In this document: one piece after another, positions 34,563-46,354 of the stretch | How positions within the stretch are numbered: position 1 is the first letter of the stretch | Layout of the letters: each line of letters begins with the position of its first letter | Source: Acidobacteriota bacterium | Lineage (GTDB): Bacteria; Acidobacteriota; Terriglobia; Terriglobales; Acidobacteriaceae | Assembly: GCA_021846275.1 (NCBI GenBank) | Contig: JAJZBZ010000006.1 | Location: forward strand, 1 to 64,000 | Length of the DNA: 64,000 nt | Direction of reading: 5' to 3' | Made by a program: the position numbers and the translations under genes | Notes under the pieces: generated by a model | Seen by the model: only the letters and a program-made list of their open reading frames with translations | Database searches by the model: none | Told to the model about the DNA's origin: nothing

Positions 34563-35342
34563 ATGCAGCCCAGCCGCATCGTTTCTCCATGCGAGCCGCA
34601 ACGCGCGAGCCGGGCGCTGCTGCGCAGCCTCAGCGCTCTGTTGCTGGTCGCCGCCGTCAGTCTCGTCGGCGCGCTCGCGCTGGCAGGCTGCCAACAGGTT
34701 CAGGGCTACTCGCCGGTCAGTCTCGTCCGCGTGATTGACGCCTCCTACAACGCGCCCGCGCTCGACGTTTACATTGGCGGCTCGCTGGTGGCCACCAACC
34801 TTGGCCAGGGCGAGATCACGCCCTACGGCACCTACGGGCCAACGCCAAGCACGAAGATCACCGTCACCAGCACCCAGAACACCAACGCGCTCGTCTCCAC
34901 CACAGGCACGCTCCAGGCGAACCAGAGCAGCTCCGTGCTCATCACGGACATCAACGCCACCTACGAGGTCACGCTGCTGGCCGATCAATCCACGCCCGCG
35001 CCCAGCGGACACTCTGCTTATCGCGTGCTCAATCAGGCTCCCTCGACCGGACCCATCGATGTCTATTTCCTGGCCGGAACGACGGCTGCCGACTACGCCG
35101 CCGCCAAGCCCGTCATCACGGCTCTGGCCGTCGGCGCAACGTCGGGCTACGTCACCATTCCCTCGTCCACGCTTTACATGGTGATCGTCGCCGCCGGCAC
35201 CACTCTGACCACGACCAGCACCAGCATCTACGTCTCTCCGGCGCAGACGCTGACCGGCGGCGAGGTGCGCACCGTGCTCGTCGTCGATCCGCTTGTGACC
35301 TCGCAACCCGTGCAGGTCTACATCGCCGACGACGTGAACTGA
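34563..35342 (+). CDS. DUF4397-domain lipoprotein
   Basis: This is a predicted exported lipoprotein of about 259 residues. A hydrophobic signal ending in the lipobox LALAGC puts the acylated cysteine near residue 43. After it come two related beta-rich segments, SLVRVIDASYNAPALDVYI and SAYRVLNQAPSTGPIDVYF, each with the RVxxxxPxxxxxDVY pattern of DUF4397 domains, which are common in surface proteins. No enzyme motif is seen. The start is uncertain: ATGs at 34416 and 34488 are in frame, but 34563 leaves the most ordinary signal peptide. Confidence 0.8.
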   Translation: MQPSRIVSPCEPQRASRALLRSLSALLLVAAVSLVGALALAGCQQVQGYSPVSLVRVIDASYNAPALDVYIGGSLVATNLGQGEITPYGTYGPTPSTKITVTSTQNTNALVSTTGTLQANQSSSVLITDINATYEVTLLADQSTPAPSGHSAYRVLNQAPSTGPIDVYFLAGTTAADYAAAKPVITALAVGATSGYVTIPSSTLYMVIVAAGTTLTTTSTSIYVSPAQTLTGGEVRTVLVVDPLVTSQPVQVYIADDVN

Positions 35343-35440
35343 CCACGCCAGGCGCGCAATAGAGCCAGACAACCGATCTCGACAATGCGGCTCGCCGGGT
35401 TCTGCAAACAGGAATTCTCGTTCAAGGTCAGCGGACCTGA

Positions 35441-36868
35441 TTACGGCTGATAGTTCCACAGATCATTCAGGAGCGTATCAGCACCGGCCGGAAGCGGAGT
35501 CGTTGTGCCCACTCCGCCAAAGAGCCAAAGATTTCCGCCCGCGTCAATCCACCCCGATGCAGCCGCACGCGCCGGAGGGGCATTGGTTACCGCCGCCTGA
35601 TCCTGCGTTCCGTATTTTCCCACTGAATTCGCGCTATTGCTTCCGCTCACCCACGTCCACTCCAGATTGCCCGGATCGAACTCCCACAGATCGCCGAAAT
35701 TTGCGGAGTTTTGCCCGGTGGTGCTTCCATATCCGCCAAACAGCCAGAAATTCCCGCTTGCATCCGTCCAGCCGACGGAACCTGCGCGCGCGCCTGGGAT
35801 ATTCGTTGCCGCCGCCACGCCCAGTGCGCCATAAACTCCGGGAGCGTCTGCTTTGTTGCTGCCGCCCATCCAGGTCCACTCTTCGCTCACTGGGTCAAAC
35901 TTCCACAGATCATTCCACTCGGAGTTGATGCCCAGGCCCGTCGAAGTATCGATCTGTTCGCCTCCGAAGAGCCAGAAGTTGCCTTCGGCATCGGTCCAGC
36001 TCAGCATATTCTGGCGTCCACCCGGCACATTGCTCGCCGCCGCAACGCCCTTCGTGCCATAGACCCCGTAGCCTCCGGGAACGCCGATGCTCACCCACGT
36101 CCACTCCTTGCTGCTCGGGCTGAACTCCCACAGATCACTCAACTCGTACCCAGACCCATCCGGCGCCTGATAGAGACCACTGAAGAGCCAGAGATTTCCG
36201 CTTGCATCGATCCAGCCAGTTGCTCCCTCGCGAGCGCCAGGCATATTCGTCGCCGTGGCTATTCCCGGAGTGCAACAGTTCTGGTTGCCGCCGGTCATGC
36301 TGCCGCTCACCCAGGTCCATTCCTTGCTGGCCGGGCTGAACTCCCACAGATCATTCAAAACATTTACGCTTCCGTCGGCATCGACTCCGTATCCGCCAAA
36401 GAGCCAGAAATTGCCACTCGCGTCCTTCCAGCTCACAGCCTCTTTTCTGGCCCCCGGCACCGTCGTTGCCGATGCTGTTCCCTCGGTGCCATAAGCGCCA
36501 GCCGCGCTGACAACTTCGCTGCCGCCCACCCAGGTCCACTCGTTGCTGCCTGTGTTGTACTCCCACAGATCGTTCAGAACGTTCTGGTTTCCGTTCGCAT
36601 CCACTCCATATCCGCCAAACAGCCAGAAATTACCGCTTCCATCCGTCCAACTCGCTGCGGCCTCCCGCGATCCGGGCAGATTCCCGGACGATGGCTGGCC
36701 TTTGGCGCCATACACCCCAGTCCAGTTGCCAATGTAGGTGCCGCCCATCCACGTCCAGTCCTTCACCGCCTGCACGGGGCTTGTGCTCCCGCCTCCGCCA
36801 CAGGCGGTCAGCAGAAGAGGACTCGCCAGGAGTCCATAACGGAGCATGTTGGAGAGAGGTTTCGTCAC
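35441..36868 (-). CDS. Kelch-repeat (galactose-oxidase-like propeller) lipoprotein
   Basis: Six or so repeats of about 65-75 residues each carry the kelch-type core FWLFGGYG...NDLWE(Y/F)...EWTWV(S/G)GS, predicting a beta-propeller. Each is preceded by PGAREGA-type turns with a tryptophan. The signal ends in LLTACGGGG, a lipobox followed by a glycine linker, so the protein is anchored in a membrane and faces outward. The GTG at 36868 has GAGG six bases upstream and gives 475 residues; ATGs at 36901 and 36847 are alternatives. The catalytic copper site of galactose oxidase is not evident; a binding role is likely. Confidence 0.85.
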   Translation of the reverse strand: MTKPLSNMLRYGLLASPLLLTACGGGGSTSPVQAVKDWTWMGGTYIGNWTGVYGAKGQPSSGNLPGSREAAASWTDGSGNFWLFGGYGVDANGNQNVLNDLWEYNTGSNEWTWVGGSEVVSAAGAYGTEGTASATTVPGARKEAVSWKDASGNFWLFGGYGVDADGSVNVLNDLWEFSPASKEWTWVSGSMTGGNQNCCTPGIATATNMPGAREGATGWIDASGNLWLFSGLYQAPDGSGYELSDLWEFSPSSKEWTWVSIGVPGGYGVYGTKGVAAASNVPGGRQNMLSWTDAEGNFWLFGGEQIDTSTGLGINSEWNDLWKFDPVSEEWTWMGGSNKADAPGVYGALGVAAATNIPGARAGSVGWTDASGNFWLFGGYGSTTGQNSANFGDLWEFDPGNLEWTWVSGSNSANSVGKYGTQDQAAVTNAPPARAAASGWIDAGGNLWLFGGVGTTTPLPAGADTLLNDLWNYQP

Positions 36869-36975
36869 GGTAGCCTCGGCAGCGGGGAGATATTCGAGCA
36901 TGCCAGATCGCGGCTGACAGGATTATACCGGCTTTTCAGGATCCGCAGTCGGACGCATCTGCGCCACAAACAAAC

Positions 36976-37005
36976 AATCCCATCCGCCACGTTGCGGATG
37001 GGATT
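36976..37005 (-). terminator. Intrinsic terminator downstream of rpsU
   Basis: A perfect 12-base stem AATCCCATCCGC / GCGGATGGGATT encloses a six-base loop. On the minus strand it is followed by a T-rich tail (GTTTGTTTG). It lies 45 bases after the rpsU stop and ends that transcript before the kelch lipoprotein gene. Confidence 0.8.
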
Positions 37006-37050
37006 GCGGTTTCTGCCGGAGTTTTTGTCCCAACTCAGCCCAAGGCCGAA

Positions 37051-37248
37051 TCAGTCCTGCTCCTTGCGGGCCTTTTTGCGATTCCGTTTGCGCGCCAGCG
37101 CTTCCTTCACGCGACGCTTTTCGCCCGGCTTCAGGTAAAAGGAGTGACGCTTGACTTCCTTGATGATGTCTTCCTGCTGCACCTTCCGCTTAAAGCGGCG
37201 CAGGGCATTCTCAAGGGGCTCGCCTTCCTGGATACGAACCTCTGCCAT
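37051..37248 (-). CDS. rpsU: 30S ribosomal protein S21
   Basis: The 65-residue protein is a small basic ribosomal protein of the 30S subunit, involved in initiation. It starts MAEVRIQEGEPLENALRRFK and has EDIIKEVKRHSFYLKPGEKR, then a lysine/arginine-rich tail, as in the S21 family. The ATG at 37248 has a strong GAGGAGGT nine bases upstream; the longer open frame is not needed. It is a single gene with its own terminator at 36976-37005. Confidence 0.96.
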   Translation of the reverse strand: MAEVRIQEGEPLENALRRFKRKVQQEDIIKEVKRHSFYLKPGEKRRVKEALARKRNRKKARKEQD

Positions 37249-37521
37249 GCTGAAATACACCTCCTCACCCGCCAGACCGGCTCTTTCCAGAATACGGAAC
37301 AATCGCCCGGCTGGCAACCGCAGGCGTCCAAAGATAAGAGTGCTAATTTGGTCTCGAGAAGAAAGTTTAAACCAAAGCGTGAAGACTTGAGTGTATCTCT
37401 CCTGAAGGTGAATAGCAGAGGTTGGCGATACTCCGCGCAGATGCGATTCTGTCCTTAAACTTCTGTAGAAACGTCTGAGCGGCGATGGTGCGCATGCGGC
37501 GCGAAGTGCTCTAATGCGAGT

Positions 37522-39117
37522 ATGCGTTTTGCTCGTTCTTCCGGGGTCTTGCTATCGGTCACCTCGCTGGCCTCGCGTGGCGGCATTGGCGATCTCGGGC
37601 CAGAGGCGTATCGGTTTCTTGAGTTCCTCTCTGCCGCGCGACAGCATGTGTGGCAGGTGTTGCCGCTGTGTCCCACCGGCTACGGGAACTCGCCCTATGC
37701 GGGCAGTTCGGCTTTTGCCGGGAATCCGTATCTGATCAGCCTGGAATTGCTTGCCGAGTGGGGCTGGGTCGAAGCCGAGTGGCTGGAGCGCGAGGTTTTT
37801 CCGGCGCTCCAGGCAGCATCGGACAGCCCGAATGCCCGCGTGGATTTTCAATCTGTGGAAGAGCGCAAGCTGCCTGCTCTGGAGCATGCGGCGCGGGAGT
37901 TTCTGCGGCGCGGGGCGAGCGATGGCGATCTCGCCGCGCAGTGGCGGCTCTATGAGGATTTCTGTCGCGACCAGGCGGCGTGGCTGGAGGATTACGCGCT
38001 CTACGCCGTGCTGCGGCGTGTCTACGCGACCGGTGCGTGGGTGACGTGGCCGGAGCCGGTGAAGCGGCGGGACGGCCAGACGCTGGACGCGCTTCGCGCT
38101 CAGCATGCCGAGGCGCTGGCGGTGGAGCGTGTGTTGCAGTTCGCCTTTGATTTGCAGTGGGCGCGGCTGCGCCGCGCGGCCAATGCCGACGGCATCCGCA
38201 TGATGGGCGATATTGCGATCTTTGTGAGCATGGACTCGGCGGATGTGTGGGCGAATCCGGGGCTGTTTCAACTGGACGACACACTGAATCCGGTGCGCGT
38301 GGCGGGCGTTCCGCCGGACTATTTTTCGCCGACGGGGCAGCGCTGGGGCAATCCACTCTACGACTGGGAGGCAATGCGGCGAACGGGTTACGCGTGGTGG
38401 ATTGAGCGTGTGCGCCGGGCCTGCTCGCATTATGATCTGGTGCGCCTCGACCACTTTCGCGGCTTCGAGGCCTACTGGTCGATTCCGGCCGATGAGGCGA
38501 CGGCCGTGAATGGCGAGTGGGTGAAGGCTCCTGGGCACGAGTTGTTTCAACATCTGGAGGCTGCGCTGGGCAAGTTGCCGCTGATTGCCGAAGACCTCGG
38601 CGTCATCACCCCCGCCGTGGAACGGCTGCGGCAGCAGTGCGGCATGCCGGGAATGCGGGTGTTGCAGTTTGGGTTTGGTTCGGCGGAGGCGCACAATCAT
38701 CTCCCGCATCGGTTTGACGCGGATACCGTGGCGTACACGGGCACGCATGACAATGACACGACGACGGGGTGGTGGGCGCAGGCTGGCGCGGACGAGCGCG
38801 CCGCGGCCGAGCACTACATCGGCCCGGTGGGCGGGCATGGTGACTGGGCTGCGTGGGGCCTCATGCGCGCGCTGCACGCCTCGGTGGCTGCGCTGACGAT
38901 TGTTCCGGCGCAGGACTGGCTTGGGCTTGGCTCGGAGGCGCGGATGAATACGCCCGCTGTGGCCGAAGGAAACTGGAGCTGGCGCGCGGGCGAGTGGAGG
39001 CTGCCGGAGATGGCTGGGCTGGCAGAGGGTCTGGCGGGTCTGGCGCAGGTGACGGATCGCGATGGCGATCCGCTGGACGGGCCGGAGGCTGATCCAGCAG
39101 CCAGCGAACGCGCCTGA
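37522..39117 (+). CDS. malQ: 4-alpha-glucanotransferase (amylomaltase)
   Basis: MalQ transfers alpha-1,4-glucan segments between chains in maltodextrin and glycogen metabolism. The 531-residue GH77 enzyme has the start [18 protein letters not shown] and [20 protein letters not shown]. Catalytic positions are visible in [30 protein letters not shown] (nucleophile Asp), [11 protein letters not shown] (acid/base Glu) and [13 protein letters not shown]. Length is normal. It stands alone, with no glycogen genes next to it. Confidence 0.95.
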   Translation: MRFARSSGVLLSVTSLASRGGIGDLGPEAYRFLEFLSAARQHVWQVLPLCPTGYGNSPYAGSSAFAGNPYLISLELLAEWGWVEAEWLEREVFPALQAASDSPNARVDFQSVEERKLPALEHAAREFLRRGASDGDLAAQWRLYEDFCRDQAAWLEDYALYAVLRRVYATGAWVTWPEPVKRRDGQTLDALRAQHAEALAVERVLQFAFDLQWARLRRAANADGIRMMGDIAIFVSMDSADVWANPGLFQLDDTLNPVRVAGVPPDYFSPTGQRWGNPLYDWEAMRRTGYAWWIERVRRACSHYDLVRLDHFRGFEAYWSIPADEATAVNGEWVKAPGHELFQHLEAALGKLPLIAEDLGVITPAVERLRQQCGMPGMRVLQFGFGSAEAHNHLPHRFDADTVAYTGTHDNDTTTGWWAQAGADERAAAEHYIGPVGGHGDWAAWGLMRALHASVAALTIVPAQDWLGLGSEARMNTPAVAEGNWSWRAGEWRLPEMAGLAEGLAGLAQVTDRDGDPLDGPEADPAASERA

Positions 39118-39229
39118 CAGGAACAGACCTGGCGCAGGCGCGACGGAGATGAGCAGTCGGATGAAGAGGCTGCGCCGGAATTCCTGCGATACTGACGACA
39201 GGCAGTTCTCAGCATTTGTCCGGTCGCCT

Positions 39230-40567
39230 ATGAACCTCCCCGTGCGCAAAAACTCGCAGGCTGAAAGCGCGTCGCCAGCGAGCGCGGGGCAGGCACACGC
39301 GGCCACGATTTCGATCTCCTCGTCGCCGTTCTTCTGGCGGCGGATGCTGGGGTTTGTGGGGCCGGGATTTCTGATCTCCGTTGGCTACATGGACCCTGGA
39401 AACTGGGCGACTGACCTTGCCGCCGGCTCGCGTTACGGCTACACCCTCCTGTTTGCCATCATGCTGTCGAACCTGATGGCGATTCTGCTGCAAAGCCTCT
39501 CCCTGCGGCTGGGCATCGCCGCCGAGCGCGACCTGGCGCAGCTCTGCCGGGACCGCTATCCGCGCTGGGTTTCGCACCTGTTGTGGGTCTTTGCCGAGGT
39601 GGCGATTGCGGCCTGCGACCTGGCCGAGGTGATCGGCTCTGCGATTGCGCTGCAACTGCTGTTTCATCTGCCGCTGATGGCGGGCGTGCTCATCACCGGA
39701 GCGGACGTGCTGCTGATCCTGCTGCTGGAGCGGCGCGGCTTTCGCACCGTCGAGGCCGTGGTGATGGTGCTGATTGGCACGATTGCCGTGCTCTTCGGAA
39801 TTGAGATTGCGCTGTCACGGCCGGAGTTTGCGCCGATCCTGCGCGATCTCTTCCTGCCGCGGGCGGCGATGGTGACAGACCCTTCGATGCTCTACATTGC
39901 AATTGGCATTCTGGGCGCGACGGTGATGCCGCATAATCTCTATCTGCACTCCTGGCTGGCCCAGATGCGCCGCTATCCGCGCACGGCTGAGGGCAAGCGC
40001 GAGGCGATACGCTTTGGCAATCTGGACTCGGGCGCGGCGCTGACCTTTGCGCTGTTTGTGAATGCGGCGATCCTCGTGGTGGCCGCCGCTGTCTTCCACG
40101 GCAGCGGACATACGGATGTGGCCGAGATTCAGGACGCGTATCGGCTGCTGTCGCCGCTGCTGGGCGCGGCTGGGGCGAGCGCTCTGTTTGCCGTGGCGCT
40201 GCTGGCCAGCGGACAAAACTCCACGCTGACAGGCACACTGGCCGGGCAGGTGGTCATGGAAGGCTTCCTCGAACTGCGCATGCCGCAGTGGCTGCGGCGG
40301 CTCATCACGCGGCTGGCGGCGATCGTACCCACAGTCATGGTGGTCGCGCTCTACGGACAGCACGGCATTGCGAAGCTGCTGCTGCTCAGCCAGGTCGTGC
40401 TCAGCATGCAACTCAGCTTCGCCGTGATTCCGCTGGTCAGCTTCACGGGCAATCGCGCTATCATGGGTGAGTTTGTCAACGCGCAATGGATGAAGGCGCT
40501 GGCATGGACGGTTGCCGCCGCCATCCTCGGACTGAATCTCTGGCTGCTCGTTGACACCTTCCGCTGA
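39230..40567 (+). CDS. mntH: Nramp-family divalent metal transporter (MntH-like)
   Basis: This proton-coupled importer of Mn2+ and other divalent cations has about 11 membrane segments in 445 residues. The metal-binding [17 protein letters not shown] in the first helix and the [11 protein letters not shown] motif in helix 6 are both intact. The start is unsure: ATG 39230 leaves a 45-residue soluble tail before the first helix, and ATG 39149, with GGAG upstream, would lengthen it. The gene follows malQ by about 110 bases. No MntR site or known manganese riboswitch was noticed in the leader. Confidence 0.92.
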   Translation: MNLPVRKNSQAESASPASAGQAHAATISISSSPFFWRRMLGFVGPGFLISVGYMDPGNWATDLAAGSRYGYTLLFAIMLSNLMAILLQSLSLRLGIAAERDLAQLCRDRYPRWVSHLLWVFAEVAIAACDLAEVIGSAIALQLLFHLPLMAGVLITGADVLLILLLERRGFRTVEAVVMVLIGTIAVLFGIEIALSRPEFAPILRDLFLPRAAMVTDPSMLYIAIGILGATVMPHNLYLHSWLAQMRRYPRTAEGKREAIRFGNLDSGAALTFALFVNAAILVVAAAVFHGSGHTDVAEIQDAYRLLSPLLGAAGASALFAVALLASGQNSTLTGTLAGQVVMEGFLELRMPQWLRRLITRLAAIVPTVMVVALYGQHGIAKLLLLSQVVLSMQLSFAVIPLVSFTGNRAIMGEFVNAQWMKALAWTVAAAILGLNLWLLVDTFR

Positions 40568-40654
40568 GCATTCCACGCCGCTGCCCATCCCCGCGTTCGG
40601 CAGCCGCGCCACTCCGGGCGAAGAGCAACATCACTGTATGCCAGAACGAAACAG

Positions 40655-41644
40655 CTAATTGCCGGACAACAGGCTCGGCTCTTCCGGCGACCGCAGCCGT
40701 ATGATGCGGTCAATCGCATACGGCGTTCGTTGCGCGCCCGTGTAGTAGTGGCGCACCTGAAGTTCGCCCAGCAGCCCGATCGCCAGCATCTGAATCCCGG
40801 CCAGAATCAGTATCCCGGCAATCACAAACAGCGGCCCATGCTGGTCCATGATGCTCGCATGCCAGTTCGCCAGCTTCAGCACAAACAGGCTGAGCGCCGT
40901 GAATCCCCCGCCCAGAATGCTCAGCGCGCCCACCGGCCCGAAGAAGTGCAGCGGTCGGCTCATGTACTTCAGCAGAAAACGAATCGTCAGCAGGTCAAAG
41001 AAGACGCGAAACGTCCGGCTGATCCCGTAGTGGCTCTTGCCCCGCTCGCGATGCACGTTCTTGATCGGAATCTCGCAGATCGACGCCCCATACCACGCCG
41101 CCAGCGCCGGAATGAACCGATGCAGCTCGCCATACAGCGGAATGTTATGGATCACCTCGCGGCGATACGCCTTGAACGTCGTGCCGAAATCGTGAATATC
41201 CACGCCCGACAGCTTCGCCATCAGCCAGTTCGCGCAACGCGACGGAATCCGCCGCATCACGAAGTTGTCAATCCGTTCCCTGCGCCAGCCGGAGACCACA
41301 TCGTAGCCCTCGGCCAGCTTCGCCAGAAAATTCGGAATCTCCGCCGGATCGTGCTGCAAGTCGCCATCCATCGCCAGGATGAAATCCCCCGAAGCATTGT
41401 CAAAACCCGCCGCCAGCGCCGAAGTCTGCCCGAAGTTCCGCCGCAGCTTCACCACCAGCACTCGGCTATCGACGGCCGCAATCTCCTCCAGCAGCTTGTA
41501 GCTCCGGTCGCTCGAACCATCATCGACCAGCACCAGCTCAAAACTATCCCCCACATGCTCCATCACCGACTTCAGCCGGGCATACATCTGGGTCACATTC
41601 TCTTCTTCATTGTGAAACGGCACGACAATCGAATACTTCGGCAT
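40655..41644 (-). CDS. GT2 glycosyltransferase with C-terminal membrane segments (DPM1/GtrB-like)
   Basis: This enzyme likely transfers a sugar from a nucleotide donor to a polyprenyl phosphate at the inner membrane. The 329-residue protein begins MPKYSIVVPFHNEEENV, the GT-A fold start, with DDGSSDRSYKLLEE near residue 38 and the metal-binding ALAAGFDNASGDFILAMDGDLQ at about 75-95. Two hydrophobic helices lie near 230-300 (GPVGALSILGGGF; LFVIAGILILAGIQML). The ATG at 41644 is the family start although the frame is open further. It is adjacent to and divergent from the phosphatase at 41742. Confidence 0.9.
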   Translation of the reverse strand: MPKYSIVVPFHNEEENVTQMYARLKSVMEHVGDSFELVLVDDGSSDRSYKLLEEIAAVDSRVLVVKLRRNFGQTSALAAGFDNASGDFILAMDGDLQHDPAEIPNFLAKLAEGYDVVSGWRRERIDNFVMRRIPSRCANWLMAKLSGVDIHDFGTTFKAYRREVIHNIPLYGELHRFIPALAAWYGASICEIPIKNVHRERGKSHYGISRTFRVFFDLLTIRFLLKYMSRPLHFFGPVGALSILGGGFTALSLFVLKLANWHASIMDQHGPLFVIAGILILAGIQMLAIGLLGELQVRHYYTGAQRTPYAIDRIIRLRSPEEPSLLSGN

Positions 41645-41741
41645 AGTCTTCAGTATAGAACCGATCCTGTGGAAAAACCATTGGCACGGCGTTGACGCCA
41701 TCTTCACATTTTTCCCAACATGCCGCATATAAGATGAACGC

Positions 41742-43454
41742 ATGCCGTTTCTCCGCTCCATCTTTTCGCCCATCCGTCGCTGCTCCGCCGCCTGCCTCAG
41801 CCTGCTGCTCGCCGTCGCACCCGCCGCGCCTGCCCGCGCACAGGCTTACAGCGCCCGCCCGAAGCTCGTCGTGCTCATCGTCATCGATCAGTTTCGCGGC
41901 GACTATCTCCAGCGCTACCGCTCCGAGCTGTCGCCACGCGGCTTCCGCCTCCTGCTTGACCACGGAGCCTGGTTTCCGGACTGCTACTACAACTACGCGA
42001 ACACGATGACCGCGCCCGGCCACTCGACGCTCGGCACCGGCGCTTACACCGATGGGCACGGCATCCAGGCCAACGAATTCTGGGACGCCTCGCGCTCGCT
42101 CACCCACAAGGTGACTTCCGTTGAAGACGAGCGTTATCGCCTCGTCGGCATTCCCTCGGACTCGACCACCCCCGCCACGCCTGGCGCTTCGCCGCTCAAC
42201 CTGCGCGCCACCACCGTCGGCGACGAGCTGCGCCTCGCCACCCAGGGCCGGTCAAAAGTCATCGGTATCTCGCTCAAGGATCGCGCCGCCATCCTGCCCG
42301 CCGGACAGGCCGCCAACGCCGCCTACTGGGTCGATCAACCGACCGGCGCATTCCTCACCAGTACCTACTATCGCAGCAACCTGCCCGCCTGGGCGCAGGC
42401 CTTCAACAGCGGCCCGGCGCGCACCCAGGCCGCGCAGGCCGCTCACTGGGACGGCCACGGCAAATTCTTCAACAAGGTCGGCATCACCCCCGCCGGCAAC
42501 GAGTACGAAATCCAGTTCGCCGAAGCCGCCATCCAGGGCGAAAAACTCGGCCAATCGCCCACAACGGACATGCTCACCCTGTCGCTTTCGCCCAACGACA
42601 TCATGGGCCACAAATTCGGCCCGGACTCCGAGCAGGAGCAGGCAATGGTCCTCGGCCTCGACCACGATCTGGCGGGATTCTTTGCCTGGCTTGACCAGCA
42701 CGTTGGCCTCGCCAACGTCTGGATCGCGCTCTCGGCTGACCACGGCGTTGCGCCGGTTCCGGCGCAGGCCGCAGCGCTTGGCATCCACGCGGCGACGGTG
42801 GACATGAAGGCTCTGGTGGCGAGCGTGAATGCCGCGCTCAACGCCCGCTTCACGCCCGGCCAGTCCGTCGCCTACCTCATGCCCGGCGAAGACCTGCCCT
42901 ACTTCCAGCTCGACCCGCGCGTCTTCGCCCCCGGAGGCGCAGCCGCCGGAGTCACCGAAAAAACCGCCGAAGAAGCTCTCGGCGCGGCGCTCCGCTCAGG
43001 CGTTGACGAACAGAACACCGCCGTGGCCCACGAACAGGCAACCAGCGGCAAGCTGCCACCCATGCTTCAGGTCGTCGGCACGTATACCAAGCTGCAACTG
43101 GCCGACGGCGAGCTGCCACAGACGCCTTTTGGTGCCGAACTGGCCCACAGTTACACCGATCGCGGCCTCTGGTACACGATGCTCGTCCTCGCCGGTTACC
43201 AGATGGAAGACCTGTCCGGCTGGGGCGGCAAGACCGGCACCACCCACTTCAGCCCGTGGAACTACGACCGCCACGTTCCGCTCGCCTTCTACGGCTCGGC
43301 CTTCCGCACCGGAACCTACCGTGGCCGCGTCGAGCCGGTCGATCTCGCCGCCACGCTGGCCTCGATGCTCGGCATCAATCAGCCGTCGGCAGCCATTGGC
43401 CACGTACTGACAGAGGCGATCCAAGTCCAACCCAGCCCTGTCCAAACCCGATAA
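41742..43454 (+). CDS. Secreted PafA-type alkaline phosphatase/phosphodiesterase
   Basis: The 570-residue protein has a signal peptide (hydrophobic SACLSLLLAVAPAAPARAQA) and belongs to the alkaline phosphatase superfamily, PafA-like branch. LVVLIVIDQFRGDYL supplies the first metal ligand Asp. ANTMTAPGHSTLGTGAY holds the catalytic Thr. LSLSPNDIMGHKFGPDS and ALSADHGVAPVPAQA provide further Asp/His ligands. It probably releases phosphate from organic phosphates in the periplasm. No regulatory PHO-box was identified by eye. Confidence 0.9.
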   Translation: MPFLRSIFSPIRRCSAACLSLLLAVAPAAPARAQAYSARPKLVVLIVIDQFRGDYLQRYRSELSPRGFRLLLDHGAWFPDCYYNYANTMTAPGHSTLGTGAYTDGHGIQANEFWDASRSLTHKVTSVEDERYRLVGIPSDSTTPATPGASPLNLRATTVGDELRLATQGRSKVIGISLKDRAAILPAGQAANAAYWVDQPTGAFLTSTYYRSNLPAWAQAFNSGPARTQAAQAAHWDGHGKFFNKVGITPAGNEYEIQFAEAAIQGEKLGQSPTTDMLTLSLSPNDIMGHKFGPDSEQEQAMVLGLDHDLAGFFAWLDQHVGLANVWIALSADHGVAPVPAQAAALGIHAATVDMKALVASVNAALNARFTPGQSVAYLMPGEDLPYFQLDPRVFAPGGAAAGVTEKTAEEALGAALRSGVDEQNTAVAHEQATSGKLPPMLQVVGTYTKLQLADGELPQTPFGAELAHSYTDRGLWYTMLVLAGYQMEDLSGWGGKTGTTHFSPWNYDRHVPLAFYGSAFRTGTYRGRVEPVDLAATLASMLGINQPSAAIGHVLTEAIQVQPSPVQTR

Positions 43455-43664
43455 ACCCAATTGTTCCGGTCATCCTCGCCCACGCGGCAGGTATCCCATC
43501 CGAGCGCCGCCTGGAAGGACAAGCGCGGATTCCGCGCTCTCCGGTTACGCTGTACCGCCCCGGGCATCCCGCTGCCGGTGTTCCCTTTTCCCTTCCTGTT
43601 GTCATTCCCGCAAAGCCTGCCCGCGCCCAGGCGCGAACACAGTCGTCCGTGGCGCGCAAAGCAT

Positions 43665-43685
43665 AGCACTGCCGCGCGCAGTGCT
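43665..43685. terminator. Possible hairpin between the convergent phosphatase and permease genes
   Basis: AGCACTGC and GCAGTGCT form an eight-base perfect stem around five bases, right at the stop of the minus-strand permease. There is no T-tract, so a terminator role is only suggested by position between converging genes. Confidence 0.4.
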
Positions 43686-44941
43686 TATTCGTAGCGGAGG
43701 GCTTCGATGGGGTCCAGGTTGGCGGCCTTCCAGGCCGGGTAGATGCCAAAGACGAGGCCGATGGCGCAGGAGACTGCGAGTCCAACTGCGATCCATATGG
43801 GCGAGACGGTGGCCGGCAGTCCGATGGGCAGGAAGTAGACGATGTAGGTGATGACGGTGCCAACGAGGACGCCGAGGATGCCGCCGAGGACGCAGAGCGT
43901 GATGGCTTCCGTGGTGAACTGAACGAGGATGGTGCGTTTGGTGGCGCCGAGGGCTTTGCGGATGCCGATCTCGCGCGTGCGTTCCGTCACCGAAACGAGC
44001 ATGATGTTCATCACCCCGACACCGCCGACCATCAGCCCAACGCTCGAAACCGCAAGCATGAAGAGGAACAGTCCGCTCGAAAGCTCACCCCATAGACGGG
44101 CGAGCGAGTCCGGGCCGAATATCTCGAAGTCGTCGTCAGCGTCCACCTTGACGCGGCGGCGGATGCGGAGCATCTCGCGGATTTCCTCGTGGACAAGTTC
44201 CTTGTATTTGGGGTCGTCGAATTTGGCGCTGATCCACACATCCTTCTGCTCAGGGTGGATATTTTCGAAGGTTCCGAGCGGGAAGTAGACGATGTTGTCC
44301 TGGGGATTGCGTCCGCCGCCGAAGGGCTGTTTGCGTTTGGTGGCCACGCCGATCACGGTGTAGAGTCCGGTTTCGACGTTGACCTGTTTGCCCAGGGCGC
44401 TCCTGCCGTGGAAGAGATCGTTCCATGTGTCGTAGCCGAGGAGGCAAATCTTGGCATGCCGCTTGTCCTCGTCGTCGCTGAACCAGCGGCCTTCGACGAG
44501 GTCGATGTCGTCGGTGATGGCGATCTGGGCGGTGCTGCCCTGAAGGATCGTCCCAGCCACTTTTTCGCCGTTGTACTTGACGGAAACGTCGCCCACGCGA
44601 AACTGCGATTTCGTGTATTGCTTGGAGGCGTCGACGGCGATGACGTGCGGCAGCGTGCGCAGAGCGTAGGCGTCCTCGACGGTGAGCTTTTTGCGAGCCA
44701 GCATCTCAGCCGTCGGCTGCACGCCAATCACCGGCATGTGAAAGACCCACCAGACATCGGTGCCAAGTGAGTTCACGAAGTCGGCCACGCGGTTGTTCAG
44801 GCCGTTGATGATCGACGAAATGGCAATGACCGAGGTGACGCCGATCACAATGCCCAGGATCGTCAGCCCGGAGCGCAGCTTGTTGGCGCGCAGCGTCTCC
44901 AGGGCCATGCGGACCGATTCGCGGGTTTGTCCTTTTGCCAT
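43685..44941 (-). CDS. MacB-type ABC transporter permease (second of a pair)
   Basis: The 418-residue protein has the MacB/FtsX architecture. One N-terminal helix (GLTILGIVIGVTSVIAISSI) is followed by a large periplasmic domain at about 45-285. Three helices follow, including MVGGVGVMNIMLVSVTERTREIGIRKALGA, the FtsX core (shown in part). The protein ends AANLDPIEALRYE, the usual MacB tail. It follows the permease at 44966-46192 by 24 bases and shares its layout. No ATPase gene lies beside it, so the pair must use one encoded elsewhere. Confidence 0.9.
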   Translation of the reverse strand: MAKGQTRESVRMALETLRANKLRSGLTILGIVIGVTSVIAISSIINGLNNRVADFVNSLGTDVWWVFHMPVIGVQPTAEMLARKKLTVEDAYALRTLPHVIAVDASKQYTKSQFRVGDVSVKYNGEKVAGTILQGSTAQIAITDDIDLVEGRWFSDDEDKRHAKICLLGYDTWNDLFHGRSALGKQVNVETGLYTVIGVATKRKQPFGGGRNPQDNIVYFPLGTFENIHPEQKDVWISAKFDDPKYKELVHEEIREMLRIRRRVKVDADDDFEIFGPDSLARLWGELSSGLFLFMLAVSSVGLMVGGVGVMNIMLVSVTERTREIGIRKALGATKRTILVQFTTEAITLCVLGGILGVLVGTVITYIVYFLPIGLPATVSPIWIAVGLAVSCAIGLVFGIYPAWKAANLDPIEALRYE

Positions 44942-44965
44942 GACGGAGCCTCCTCGGCTGCTGTC

Positions 44966-46192
<1,227 letters not shown>

Positions 46193-46354
46193 CGTCAGAC
46201 CTGTTTCCTCATGCTACCCCATGCAATCAGGGAAGCAGCCGCGGAGGACTGCAAGGAATTACGCAGCCATCGGGGTGGTGGTTCCCGGCCCGATGGCGGT
46301 TCCTGGCTTCCGCGCAGTTCTCGATGAGAAGGATGTGGCGGGCCTGCCGGTGGA

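Noticed and set aside
35441-36868. DNA tandem repeat across the kelch gene
   Set aside because: The periodicity comes from repeated protein motifs; the DNA units are diverged and not a separate repeat element.
37552-39306. 584-codon minus-strand frame opposite malQ
   Set aside because: malQ shows all GH77 catalytic motifs on the plus strand; the opposite frame is rich in Arg, His and Pro without domain signals.
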